64,000 nucleotides of DNA, from assembly GCA_964494505.1 (NCBI GenBank), contig CAZBRO010000012.1, positions 1 through 64,000 on the forward strand, in the 5' to 3' direction. Position 1 is the stretch's first letter; each line of letters begins with the position of its first letter. Shown in pieces: positions 8,017-15,785 of this stretch. This DNA comes from CAIYRG01 sp964494505 (GTDB lineage Bacteria > Pseudomonadota > Alphaproteobacteria > Micropepsales > Micropepsaceae). Below the pieces are notes generated by a model. That model was not told the DNA's origin. It did no database searches and worked only from the letters and a program-made list of their open reading frames with translations. The position numbers and the translations under genes are program-made.

Positions 8017-8083
8017 CATGCTTCGACAAGCTCAGCATGAGGAATAATTGAAATGAAGCCCATCCTGAGCCTGTCGAAGGATG
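8017..8083. repeat. Compound palindromic repeat between rplF and rplR
   Basis: Two arms, 8017-8042 and 8059-8083, are near inverted copies around a 16-base spacer. Each arm also folds on itself. The left arm closes with CATGCT/AGCATG and the right arm with CATCCT/AGGATG, with a TTCGACA-type core. Two of the three differences between the arms compensate one another inside each arm, so pairing within each arm is kept. This is the look of a dispersed extragenic palindromic (REP-like) unit. Copy number in the genome cannot be judged from this window. Confidence 0.75.
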
Positions 8084-8116
8084 ATGGACCCGAAAGAAAC
8101 GAATTCGAGAACCGCG

Positions 8117-8479
8117 ATGGCGAACCAGAAAGACCTCTTTGAACGCCGCCGGCGCCGGGTGCGCTATCACATCGCTCAGGTGAGCGGCGGCCGTCCGCGC
8201 CTTTCGATCTACCGGTCGGGCAGGCACATCTATGCCCAGTTGATCGACGATGGGCAGAGCGCCACCATCGCCTCGGCGAATTCGAGCGAAGCGGCGAAAG
8301 ACGGGGGGGCGGCTAAGACCTACAACATCGCCGCCGCCGCGGCCGTGGGCAAGCTCATCGCCCAGCGCGCTATCGAGAAGGGCGTGAAGCAGGTCGTCTT
8401 CGACCGGGGCGGCTATCTGTATCATGGGCGCGTGAAAGCGCTCGCGGAGGCGGCCCGCGAGGGCGGCCTCGAGTTTTAA
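8117..8479 (+). CDS. rplR: Ribosomal protein L18
   Basis: The 120-residue protein has RRRRVRYHIAQVSGGRPRLSIYRSGRHIYAQLIDD and ends with FDRGGYLYHGRVKALAEAAREGGLEF, the 5S rRNA-binding L18 fold. I chose ATG 8117 because MANQKDLFERRRRRVR aligns with the family start, although its ribosome-binding site (GAGAA) is weak. In-frame ATG codons at 8081 and 8084 lie at the edge of the palindromic repeat, preceded by GAAGG, and would add 11-12 residues. Confidence 0.95.
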   Translation: MANQKDLFERRRRRVRYHIAQVSGGRPRLSIYRSGRHIYAQLIDDGQSATIASANSSEAAKDGGAAKTYNIAAAAAVGKLIAQRAIEKGVKQVVFDRGGYLYHGRVKALAEAAREGGLEF

Positions 8480-8493
8480 GGAAAGGACCTTCC

Positions 8494-9063
8494 GTGGCAC
8501 GTGAACCCCGCGAGCGTGAAGATAGAGACCGCGAAAGCGAGTTCATCGATAAGCTCGTCCACATCAACCGCGTGGCCAAAGTGGTCAAGGGCGGACGGCG
8601 CTTCGGTTTTGCGGCACTCGTGGTGGTCGGCGATCAGCGCGGCCGCGTCGGCTTCGGTCATGGCAAGGCGCGCGAAGTCCCCGAAGCCATCCGCAAGGCG
8701 ACCGATGCCGCCAAGCGCTCAATGGTCCGCGTACCGCTGAAGGATGGCCGCACGCTGCATCACGAGACCTTTGGCCGCCACGGGGCGGGCAAAGTGATCG
8801 TGCGTCCGGCGGTGCAGGGGACCGGCATCATCGCGGGCGGCCCGATGCGCGCGGTGTTCGAATCCTTGGGCGTTGGCGACGTGGTGGCCAAAAGCCTCGG
8901 AACGTCCAATCCCTACAATATGGTGCGTGCCACCTTCGATGCGCTGAAACAGCAGCAATCCCCGCGTCTCATTGCTCAGCGCCGGGGCAAGAGCGTGTCG
9001 GAAATCATCCAGCGGCGCGAGGGACCGGGCAAAGACAAGACGGAAGCCGCGGCAGGAGCATGA
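8494..9063 (+). CDS. rpsE: Ribosomal protein S5
   Basis: The start is GTG 8494 after AAGGAAAGGA. The 189-residue protein has the S5 double-stranded-RNA-binding domain (DKLVHINRVAKVVKGGRRFGFAALVVVGDQRGRVGFGHGKA, about residues 17-57) and the C-terminal fold with GTGIIAGGPMRAVFESLGV. S5 contributes to decoding accuracy and mRNA helicase activity at the entry channel. The stop overlaps the rpmD start. Confidence 0.97.
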   Translation: MAREPREREDRDRESEFIDKLVHINRVAKVVKGGRRFGFAALVVVGDQRGRVGFGHGKAREVPEAIRKATDAAKRSMVRVPLKDGRTLHHETFGRHGAGKVIVRPAVQGTGIIAGGPMRAVFESLGVGDVVAKSLGTSNPYNMVRATFDALKQQQSPRLIAQRRGKSVSEIIQRREGPGKDKTEAAAGA

Positions 9064-9263
9064 ACATGGCGGAAAACCCGGCAAAGAAGACGCTCACTGT
9101 CAGGCAGGTCAGAAGCCAGGCCCGGCGTCCCTATACCCAGGAAGCGACGCTCCGCGGCTTGGGGCTTGGCAAGATCGGCAAGGAGAAGGTGCTCGAGGAT
9201 ACGCCCTCCGTGCGCGGCATGATCCGCAAGGTGGCGCACCTTGTCGCGGTCGATGGAGAGTAG
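9060..9263 (+). CDS. rpmD: Ribosomal protein L30
   Basis: The 67-residue protein matches L30 with TLTVRQVRSQARRP and LRGLGLGKIGKEKVLEDTPSVRGMIRKVAHLV. The ATG at 9060 overlaps the rpsE stop. A second in-frame ATG at 9066 is equally possible and would shorten the product by two residues. It sits between rpsE and rplO as expected. Confidence 0.95.
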   Translation: MNMAENPAKKTLTVRQVRSQARRPYTQEATLRGLGLGKIGKEKVLEDTPSVRGMIRKVAHLVAVDGE

Positions 9264-9266
9264 GTT

Positions 9267-9815
9267 ATGAAGCTCAACCAAATATCGGACAATGCCGGCG
9301 CCCGGACGTCGCGCACCAGGGTCGGTCGCGGATCGTCCTCCGGTCTCGGCAAGACCTCCGGACGCGGAGTGAAGGGCGCCAAGGCACGCGCCGGGTCCTC
9401 GATCGAAGGATTCGAAGGCGGCCAGATGCCGCTGCACATGCGCATTCCAAAGCGCGGTTTCGTCAACAATTTTGCCAATGATTTCTCGGTGATCAATCTC
9501 GACCGGATTCAGAAAGCCTTCGATTCCGGCAAGCTGAAGACCGGCGAAATCATCACGGATGCGACGCTCCTGAAGGCGAAAATGGTGGGCGGATCCAGGA
9601 ATGGCGTGCGGCTCCTGGGCAAGGGCGCAGTGACGGCAAAGCTCGATTTCGAGGTTGCGGGCGCCTCCGCGTCGGCCATTGCCGCCGTCGAACAGGCGGG
9701 CGGGTCGGTCAAGACCACTTTCAAGAAGACCGTCCACATGAACAAGAAGGGTCAGCCCGGCAAGCGGCTCCAGCGGCGCAAGGCCGCCGCCGACAAGCGT
9801 GCCGCTGCGGGCTAA
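9267..9815 (+). CDS. rplO: Ribosomal protein L15
   Basis: The 182-residue protein starts MKLNQISDNAGARTSRTRVGRGSSSGLGKTSGRGVKG, the conserved glycine/arginine-rich N-terminal tail that threads into 23S rRNA. The later QMPLHMRIPKRGFVN is also family-typical. The C-terminus is longer than the ~145 residues of E. coli L15, adding a basic Lys/Arg/Ala tail. secY follows after 117 bases. Confidence 0.97.
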   Translation: MKLNQISDNAGARTSRTRVGRGSSSGLGKTSGRGVKGAKARAGSSIEGFEGGQMPLHMRIPKRGFVNNFANDFSVINLDRIQKAFDSGKLKTGEIITDATLLKAKMVGGSRNGVRLLGKGAVTAKLDFEVAGASASAIAAVEQAGGSVKTTFKKTVHMNKKGQPGKRLQRRKAAADKRAAAG

Positions 9816-9829
9816 GGTCGAGTTTCATC

Positions 9830-9893
9830 CGGCCGCCTCTCGACAGGGGCGGCCGTAACGCCCATATCCGTAGGGGTCCGTTTTCCGGAAAAC
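9830..9893. promoter_or_regulatory. Two inverted repeats in the rplO-secY spacer
   Basis: CGGCCGCC (9830-9837) and GGCGGCCG (9848-9855) form a perfect eight-base stem with a ten-base loop. Twenty-four bases later lies a perfect 14-base palindrome, GTTTTCCGGAAAAC (9880-9893). Neither is followed by a T-tract, so a simple terminator is unlikely. A TATACT box at 9899-9904 could be a -10 element, but no good -35 is visible. They may tune expression of secY relative to the ribosomal genes, which is inference only. Confidence 0.4.
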
Positions 9894-9932
9894 CCCGCTA
9901 TACTTGCGCCGCCGGTCCGGTCGGAGTCGATC

Positions 9933-11270
9933 ATGCCTTCAGCAGCCGAACAATTAGCCTCGAATTTCAATCTCTCCGCGCTGGGCAAGGCGACCGAGCT
10001 CAAGCAGCGCATCCTTTTCACCGCCATCGCGCTCGTGGTTGCCCGCCTCGGAACCTATATTCCGATGCCCGGCATCGACGCGTCGGAACTTGCGCGGCAA
10101 ATCCAGCAGCAGCAGGGCAGTCTTCTCGACGTTTTCAATTTGCTTGCCGGCGGCGCGATCGGGCGCATGGCGATCTTCGCGCTCGGCATCATGCCCTACA
10201 TCTCCTCCTCGATCATCATCCAGCTGATGACGACAGTTTCGCCGACCCTCGAACAGCTGAAGAAGGAAGGCGAGGCGGGCCGCAAGCAGATCAATCAATA
10301 CACGCGCTATGGCACCGTGATGCTGGCGGCTGTTCAGGCCTATGCCATCGCCATCGGACTCGAACAATGGGGAACAGTCGTCATCGCGCCGGGCCTCGCC
10401 TTTCGCCTCTCCACGGTCATAACCCTGACCGGCGGGACGATCTTCCTGATGTGGCTTGGCGAGCAGATCACCGCGCGCGGCGTCGGCAACGGCATTTCGC
10501 TCATCATCATGGCGGGCATCGTTGCGCGCATTCCGACCTTCCTGGTCCAGGTGTTCGAGCAGGCTCGCACGGGCGCAATCAATCCGGCCCTCATCATCGG
10601 CATGTTCATGCTGTTTGCGGGTCTGATCGCCTTCGTCGTCTTCATGGAGCGGGCCCAGCGAAGATTGCTGGTGCAATATCCCAAACGACAGCAAGGCAAC
10701 CGCATCTTCGGGGGCGAATCCTCGCATCTGCCGCTGAAGATCAACGTCGCGGGCGTCATTCCCCCGATCTTCGCCTCATCGTTGCTCCTGCTCCCGACCA
10801 CGGTGGCCAATTTCAACGCGGCCAACATTCCGGGCTGGCTGCAAAGCATCGTTGTGCTTTTGGGTCATGGAAAGCCGCTGTTCATTTTGCTCTATGCGTT
10901 CGGCATCATTTTCTTCTGCTTCTTCTACACGGCCATCGTGTTCAACCCGGAAGAGACTGCTGACAACCTGAAGAAGTATGGTGGGTTCATTCCCGGTATC
11001 CGCCCCGGCAAGCGCACCGCCGAATATATCGACTACGTGTTGACGCGGATAACGGTGGTGGGCTCGCTTTATCTGACCGCCGTGTGCCTCATTCCGGAGA
11101 TCATTGGCGGTGCCTACAATGTGCAGCAATTCGCTTTCGGCGGCACCTCGCTGCTCATTGTGGTCAGTGTCACCATGGATACGGTGGCGCAAATCCAGAG
11201 CCATCTCATTGCCCAGCAATATGAGGGCCTGATCAAGAAGGCCCGGCTCAAGGGCGCGCGGACCAAATAG
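9933..11270 (+). CDS. secY: Protein translocase channel subunit SecY
   Basis: The 445-residue protein has about ten hydrophobic segments and clear SecY motifs: RILFTAIALVVARLGTYIPMPGID near the N-terminus, ALGIMPYISSSIIIQL, and the cytoplasmic loop GGFIPGIRPGKRTAEYIDYVLTRIT (about residues 350-375) that contacts SecA and ribosomes. SecY with SecE and SecG forms the inner-membrane channel for protein export and insertion. It lies in the spc operon as usual, with adk 28 bases downstream. Confidence 0.97.
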   Translation: MPSAAEQLASNFNLSALGKATELKQRILFTAIALVVARLGTYIPMPGIDASELARQIQQQQGSLLDVFNLLAGGAIGRMAIFALGIMPYISSSIIIQLMTTVSPTLEQLKKEGEAGRKQINQYTRYGTVMLAAVQAYAIAIGLEQWGTVVIAPGLAFRLSTVITLTGGTIFLMWLGEQITARGVGNGISLIIMAGIVARIPTFLVQVFEQARTGAINPALIIGMFMLFAGLIAFVVFMERAQRRLLVQYPKRQQGNRIFGGESSHLPLKINVAGVIPPIFASSLLLLPTTVANFNAANIPGWLQSIVVLLGHGKPLFILLYAFGIIFFCFFYTAIVFNPEETADNLKKYGGFIPGIRPGKRTAEYIDYVLTRITVVGSLYLTAVCLIPEIIGGAYNVQQFAFGGTSLLIVVSVTMDTVAQIQSHLIAQQYEGLIKKARLKGARTK

Positions 11271-11298
11271 CGGCCGGGCACAGCGGGCAGCCACACTC

Positions 11299-11877
11299 AT
11301 GAACCTGATCCTGTTCGGTCCGCCGGGCGCGGGCAAAGGCACGCAGGCCAAGATACTTGAGGCCGAGTGGGGCCTGCCGCAACTTTCAACCGGCGACATG
11401 CTGCGCGCCGCGATTGCGGCGGGCACCGACCTCGGCCGCCGCTGCAACGACATCATGGAACGGGGCGATCTTGTTCCGGACGAAATTGTCGTCGGTATCA
11501 TTGCCGAGCGGCTGGACAAACCCGACTGCGCCAAGGGAGCGGTGTTCGACGGTTTTCCCCGTACGGTCGCGCAAGCCGAAGCGCTCGACAAAATGCTCGC
11601 CGGCCGCGGCAGCCGGATCGATGCGGTGATCGAGCTGAAGGTGGATGACGAGGCGATGGTCGGCCGCATGGAGAATCGGGTGAAGGAAAATCCCAGTTCC
11701 GCACGGTCCGATGACAATGCCGAGACCCTGAAGAAGCGGCTTGCGGTCTACCATAAGAACACCGCGCCGCTGCTCGATTTCTATGGCCGCCAGGGCAAGC
11801 TCAAGAGCGTGGACGGCATGGCGCCGATCCCGCAGGTGGCAACCGAGATCCGCGCCATTCTTACCGTGTTCCGCTGA
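11299..11877 (+). CDS. adk: Adenylate kinase, short form
   Basis: The 192-residue protein has the P-loop GPPGAGKGTQA (residues 7-17), the NMP-binding LSTGDMLRAAIAAGT and the FDGFPRT motif. It interconverts ATP+AMP and 2 ADP. The LID is short (ENRVKENPSSARSDDN), without the four-cysteine zinc site of long adenylate kinases, as is common in alphaproteobacteria. Its stop lies four bases from the stop of the convergent regulator gene, leaving no room for a private terminator. Confidence 0.96.
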   Translation: MNLILFGPPGAGKGTQAKILEAEWGLPQLSTGDMLRAAIAAGTDLGRRCNDIMERGDLVPDEIVVGIIAERLDKPDCAKGAVFDGFPRTVAQAEALDKMLAGRGSRIDAVIELKVDDEAMVGRMENRVKENPSSARSDDNAETLKKRLAVYHKNTAPLLDFYGRQGKLKSVDGMAPIPQVATEIRAILTVFR

Positions 11878-11881
11878 CGCT

Positions 11882-14062
11882 CTATCGCCGTGCGAGATGC
11901 AGGACGTGGATGTCGGTGTCCACCTGCACGGCGCTGGTATAGACCACCTGCCCGTTCTTCGGATTGATGGCGAACTCACCGCCGTCGCCGTTGTCGCCGA
12001 ATGCCGGCGTCTCGACCCGCACGCGTTCCGGCCCGCCCGCAATCGGCTGGGCAAGCAAACGCAAGTGCGCCCGGTCGCTGTTGTCGAGGAAGACGATGTC
12101 ATCGCCGGCAACCTTCCATTGCATGCCGTGATCGGCCATTTGCCTGGCCGTGATCAGGCGCGGAGTCTCGCCAAGCTGCCAGACGCCGGGCTGATCGGTT
12201 TTCACCGCAAACATGTCGCTCCCCCGCAGTCGCACCTCTTTCCAGCCATAGCCGGACACGGGGACGACCCGATCCGGCCGGTCCAGGTCGAGGCGCACGA
12301 TGCGGAATCCGCTGACATCGCGCATGGCAAAGACGAGCGCCTTGCCGTCGGGTAGCCATTGCGGTTCGCCGATTTCCGGCGAGGCGATAGGAATGGAGGC
12401 CGTTTGCGTGCCACCGGCGGTGAAGATGCGGATCGCGTTATTGCCATGGTCGGGCACAACCGCAGCGATGCGCCCGCCATCCGGCGAGAACGACGCGAAG
12501 AACAGCTTTCCCCGGCCGACAGCGACGAGTTCGCTCGCCGGTTTGCCGGGCGGCATCAGCCAGATGGCCGAATCGCCCGAGCGGTTCGAAACCATCGCCA
12601 GCGTGCCGTCGGGCGCGAAGCTCAGTCCCCAGGTCTCGTTGTTCGCCGGATCGATCAGCACCGGCCGGTCGCCGGGTTCGGCCGGCGGTTGCGCGAGATT
12701 GGACCGGTAGGTTGTCAGCTCCACCGCGAAAAGGCCGCCAGGCCCGCGTGACAACCGGCCGATGAAGTTGGAGTTCGAATAAAGGTCCGAGGCCTCTCCG
12801 CCGATGACCTGGCGCCGAAGCACGTAGCCCGCGCCGCGGTTGTCGACCATCAATATTGCCTTGGGATCATCGGTCCAGGACCAGCTCGGATACAAGGCTG
12901 AGGCTCCCTTGTAGAGGGTCCGCTCCTTGCCGCTTGCGAGATTGTACGCGATCAGCTCCAGCTCGGCCTCGTTGCGGAAGCGGGCAAAGCCCACTTCGCG
13001 GCCGTCGGGGGAGACGCTGGGCTCGAGATCGCCCTCGCTGTCGCCTGGTGGATGGGTCAGTTCGATACGCGCGCCCGTGGCGACATCGAAGCGGAAGATG
13101 TGGGAGGGCGAGTCCTTGGTCGTCCGGTCCGACAGATAGACCGCTTGGCCATTTGCATCCCAATCGGCCCGTGAGCGCTCCTCCGTGAGGCACCGGCCGA
13201 TTTCGCGCGCAAGTCCCGCAGGCACGGGCACGACGAAAATGTGGCAGGGCTCGCCCGCTTTCGCCGCGATATAGACGATGCGGGTTCCATCGCGCGACCA
13301 ATTCGGGGCCGCGTCGTCGAATGAATCGTCGGTGAGGCGTATAGGATCGCCGCCCGCGATTCGCCGGACATAAATCTGGCGGCTGAAGACGTCCTTGCCG
13401 GACGAATAGGCGAGCATGGTGCCGTCGGGCGAGAGTGCTGGATGCCGCTCGATCAACGGCGTGGCGACCAGCGGGTCCGCGCTTGTGACGGTCCACTGCT
13501 TCTCGGGCGAAAGCCAAAACACCGCTGAGATAATTGTAGCGCCGAGAACGGCGAGCCCGGCGAGAACCCACATAGGATGCCGGATCTCGATGGAGCGCGT
13601 GATGGTGCGCCGGGATGAAGGGGGTGGTTCTGCAGCCGGAGTGGGCGTGATGGCCGCTTCGGGTTCCACCACAGGATGGGGCGGCGAGGCCACCGGCTGA
13701 GCCGCGGCTTCTTGTTCGGTCCGGAGGAGGCGGTAACCTATTCGTGGGATCGTATCGATGGTGAAGGTCCGTCCGCCATCGGCTTCGGCCAGCCGCCGGA
13801 GCTTTGCGATGCAGCGGTTGATGGCGTCTTCCCCGACGATACGCCCATCCCAGCAGCGCCGGACCAGGTCGTCGCGCGACACCACGGCCCCGTTTGTTTG
13901 CGCAAGAGCAACCAGCACCTGCATGATTCGGGGTTCGAGAACCTCGTTCCAGCCAGGTCCCTCGATTTCACGGGCCGAAGGCCGAACCCAATAGTTCCCC
14001 AGCGCGAAATCGCGGGTATGCGCGAGATCGATCGGAAAATTCGCTGGCTCCACGCGATTCAT
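11882..14062 (-). CDS. Membrane winged-helix regulator with beta-propeller sensor
   Basis: Residues about 20-118 form an OmpR/PhoB-type winged-helix DNA-binding domain (LEPRIMQVLVALAQTNGAVVSRDDLV and GYRLL). A Pro-rich linker follows, then one membrane segment (about residues 164-185, WVLAGLAVLGATIISAVFWL), then roughly 520 residues of TolB/PD40-like blades (HPALSPDGTMLAYSSG, APNWSRDGTRIVYIA, EPSVSPDGREVGFARF). The layout is CadC-like: DNA binding inside, sensing outside. ATG 14062 is preferred over GTG 14068 because GGAG is well spaced before it. The gene lies between adk and the alpha operon on the opposite strand, divergent from urcA. Ligand and targets are unknown. Confidence 0.85.
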   Translation of the reverse strand: MNRVEPANFPIDLAHTRDFALGNYWVRPSAREIEGPGWNEVLEPRIMQVLVALAQTNGAVVSRDDLVRRCWDGRIVGEDAINRCIAKLRRLAEADGGRTFTIDTIPRIGYRLLRTEQEAAAQPVASPPHPVVEPEAAITPTPAAEPPPSSRRTITRSIEIRHPMWVLAGLAVLGATIISAVFWLSPEKQWTVTSADPLVATPLIERHPALSPDGTMLAYSSGKDVFSRQIYVRRIAGGDPIRLTDDSFDDAAPNWSRDGTRIVYIAAKAGEPCHIFVVPVPAGLAREIGRCLTEERSRADWDANGQAVYLSDRTTKDSPSHIFRFDVATGARIELTHPPGDSEGDLEPSVSPDGREVGFARFRNEAELELIAYNLASGKERTLYKGASALYPSWSWTDDPKAILMVDNRGAGYVLRRQVIGGEASDLYSNSNFIGRLSRGPGGLFAVELTTYRSNLAQPPAEPGDRPVLIDPANNETWGLSFAPDGTLAMVSNRSGDSAIWLMPPGKPASELVAVGRGKLFFASFSPDGGRIAAVVPDHGNNAIRIFTAGGTQTASIPIASPEIGEPQWLPDGKALVFAMRDVSGFRIVRLDLDRPDRVVPVSGYGWKEVRLRGSDMFAVKTDQPGVWQLGETPRLITARQMADHGMQWKVAGDDIVFLDNSDRAHLRLLAQPIAGGPERVRVETPAFGDNGDGGEFAINPKNGQVVYTSAVQVDTDIHVLHLARR

Positions 14063-14337
14063 CGGCACTCCATCGGCAAACCATCGGTCCGCCGTCCTTT
14101 CGATCTGGCCTCTAAAGCGGCTTTATCAGCGGGCGACGGCGTCGTGGATGGAGGCCTGAGATGCAGAAGAACGGGAGACCCCTCTCAGTCCCAGCCCGCT
14201 TCGACCGGGACCAGGAAATCACCGGGCACAGTATATGTGAACGGCTCCTGGAACCGAAGGGCAGGGATGTTTCTGGTTTACGGTTTTCACCACGGCCGTC
14301 GCACCCCGCCGTCAATTTCATGTGAAGGAGACCCCCC

Positions 14338-14682
14338 ATGTTTCGCCCTGCTTTCTATTCCATCATCGTCGCAGCGACCGTTCTCGCCGGTGCGAGCCAG
14401 GCTCAGACCGCGTCTCAGTTTGCCCCGGCCGGCAAAGAGACCGCCGTCACCTATGCCGACCTCGACCTCTCGCGTGAAGCCGGCGCACAAATCCTCATCC
14501 AGCGGATGCGGGCTGCTGCTGCCAAAGTCTGCGGTCCGGCACCCGACCTCCGCCAGATGGAGATGCATCGCGTTTATGTCGCCTGCGTGAACGACACGCT
14601 GCAGCGCTCGGTCGCATCGGTGAATGCGCCCGTCGTGACCAGCCTCTATCAGGGCCTGGCGACGACGCTTGCCCGGGATTGA
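14338..14682 (+). CDS. UrcA family small secreted protein
   Basis: The 114-residue protein has a signal peptide (MFRPAFYSIIVAATVLAGASQAQT), then the UrcA pattern: VTYADLDLSREAGAQILIQRM, AAAKVCGP and a second Cys in YVACVNDTL, a likely disulfide pair. UrcA-type proteins are widespread in alphaproteobacteria and have no firm function. AAGGAG lies nine bases before the ATG. The gene is divergent from the membrane regulator upstream, which could control it (inference). The 275-base gap between the two start codons shows no clear promoter to me. Confidence 0.8.
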   Translation: MFRPAFYSIIVAATVLAGASQAQTASQFAPAGKETAVTYADLDLSREAGAQILIQRMRAAAAKVCGPAPDLRQMEMHRVYVACVNDTLQRSVASVNAPVVTSLYQGLATTLARD

Positions 14683-14784
14683 ACCTTCCGAACGGCCTTT
14701 GCCCGGCCCTATGTGAGCCCGGGCGGCGCCGAATCTGTCCGGCAGGGTTCGAAATTCCTCTACATCCCGGAAATTCCTGAAGTT

Positions 14785-14818
14785 TGGGGCCTCTTCGGTG
14801 TTGACTGGGGAGGCCCCA
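14785..14818. terminator. Hairpin overlapping the alpha-operon promoter
   Basis: TGGGGCCTC (14785-14793) and GAGGCCCCA (14810-14818) are perfect inverted repeats with a 16-base loop, followed by TTTCT. This can act as a terminator for urcA transcription. The -35 box of the downstream promoter lies inside its loop, so it could also be an operator. The T-tract is short. Confidence 0.5.
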
Positions 14819-14828
14819 TTTCTATAAT
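14801..14828 (+). promoter_or_regulatory. Sigma-70-type promoter of the rpsM-rpsK-rpoA-rplQ operon
   Basis: TTGACT at 14801-14806 and TATAAT at 14823-14828 are separated by 16 bases, close to the housekeeping consensus. The rpsM start codon is 83 bases downstream of the -10 box. Since two unrelated genes separate adk from rpsM, the alpha operon needs its own promoter, and this is the best candidate in the 229-base gap. Confidence 0.75.
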
Positions 14829-14911
14829 CCGCGCCCTTGCGCCGGGATTCCTTAAATTCCGGCAAACGTCCGCGCGTCCGCGGGCCAATGAGAAACCACA
14901 GGAGAGCCACC

Positions 14912-15289
14912 GTGGCGCGTATCGCCGGCGTCAATATTCCGACCAACAAGCACGTGGATGTTGCGCTTCGCTACATCTACGGGATAGGCCCCGCCAACGC
15001 GAAGGTGATCTGCGAAAAGGTGGGCATCGCGCTCGACCGGCGGGTCAGTGACCTGACCGAAAACGAGGTCATCCAGATTCGCGAGACCATCGACCGCGAC
15101 TACGTCGTCGAAGGCGACCTCAGACGCGAAATCGCAATGAACATCAAGCGGCTGATGGATCTGGGCTGTTATCGCGGGCTTCGCCACCGCAAGGGCCTGC
15201 CGGTGCGCGGTCAGCGCACGCATACCAACGCACGCACGCGCAAAGGGCCGGCGCGCGCCATTGCAGGCAAGAAAAAGGTAACTAAATAA
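14912..15289 (+). CDS. rpsM: Ribosomal protein S13
   Basis: The start is GTG 14912, after GGAGAG, giving the standard MARIAGVNIPTNKHVDVALRYIYGIG N-terminus and a 125-residue product. An in-frame ATG at 14837 would add 25 unrelated residues and is rejected. The C-terminal GLRHRKGLPVRGQRTHTNARTRKGP is the basic tail that contacts P-site tRNA. It is the first gene of the alpha operon. Confidence 0.97.
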   Translation: MARIAGVNIPTNKHVDVALRYIYGIGPANAKVICEKVGIALDRRVSDLTENEVIQIRETIDRDYVVEGDLRREIAMNIKRLMDLGCYRGLRHRKGLPVRGQRTHTNARTRKGPARAIAGKKKVTK

Positions 15290-15290
15290 G

Positions 15291-15680
15291 ATGGCGAAGG
15301 CAGCTGCGCGCGCGCGCAAGAAGGAAAAGAAAAATATTGTTGTGGGGGTCGCGCATGTGAATGCGACCTTCAACAATACGATCGTCACGATCACCGATAC
15401 CCAGGGCAACGCCGTGTCGTGGTCGTCAGCCGGTTCGCTCGGCTTCAAGGGCTCACGCAAATCGACGCCCTATGCCGCCCAGGTCGCGGCCGAAGATGCC
15501 GCCAAGAAGGCGGTCGAGCACGGCATGCGCACGCTCGAAGTCGAAGTCTCGGGCCCCGGCGCTGGCCGCGAATCGGCACTTCGGGCCCTGCAATCGGTGG
15601 GATTGAACGTCACCGCCATCCGGGACGTGACGCCGATCCCGCATAATGGATGCCGCGCGCCCAAGCGCCGCCGCGTCTGA
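15291..15680 (+). CDS. rpsK: Ribosomal protein S11
   Basis: The 129-residue protein has GVAHVNATFNNTIVTITDTQGNAVSWSSAGSLGFKGSRKSTPYAAQ and ends with VTPIPHNGCRAPKRRRV, diagnostic of S11. S11 forms part of the mRNA exit channel with S7. It starts one base after the rpsM stop. The 105-base gap to rpoA contains a short GGGCAGG/CCTGTCC stem just before the rpoA ribosome-binding site. Confidence 0.98.
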   Translation: MAKAAARARKKEKKNIVVGVAHVNATFNNTIVTITDTQGNAVSWSSAGSLGFKGSRKSTPYAAQVAAEDAAKKAVEHGMRTLEVEVSGPGAGRESALRALQSVGLNVTAIRDVTPIPHNGCRAPKRRRV

Positions 15681-15785
15681 AAATTTAGCTTACGCGCGCG
15701 TTCGCGCCCGCGCTTCACGGGTCTAGCCATCGAACGAATTGGGCAGGGCTTTTTGCTCCTGTCCGGGAAACGATGAGGAAGAACA

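Noticed and set aside
15740..15770. GGGCAGG/CCTGTCC hairpin before rpoA as a terminator
   Set aside because: The Ts lie in the loop and not after the stem, and ending transcription before rpoA within the alpha operon makes no sense without other evidence.
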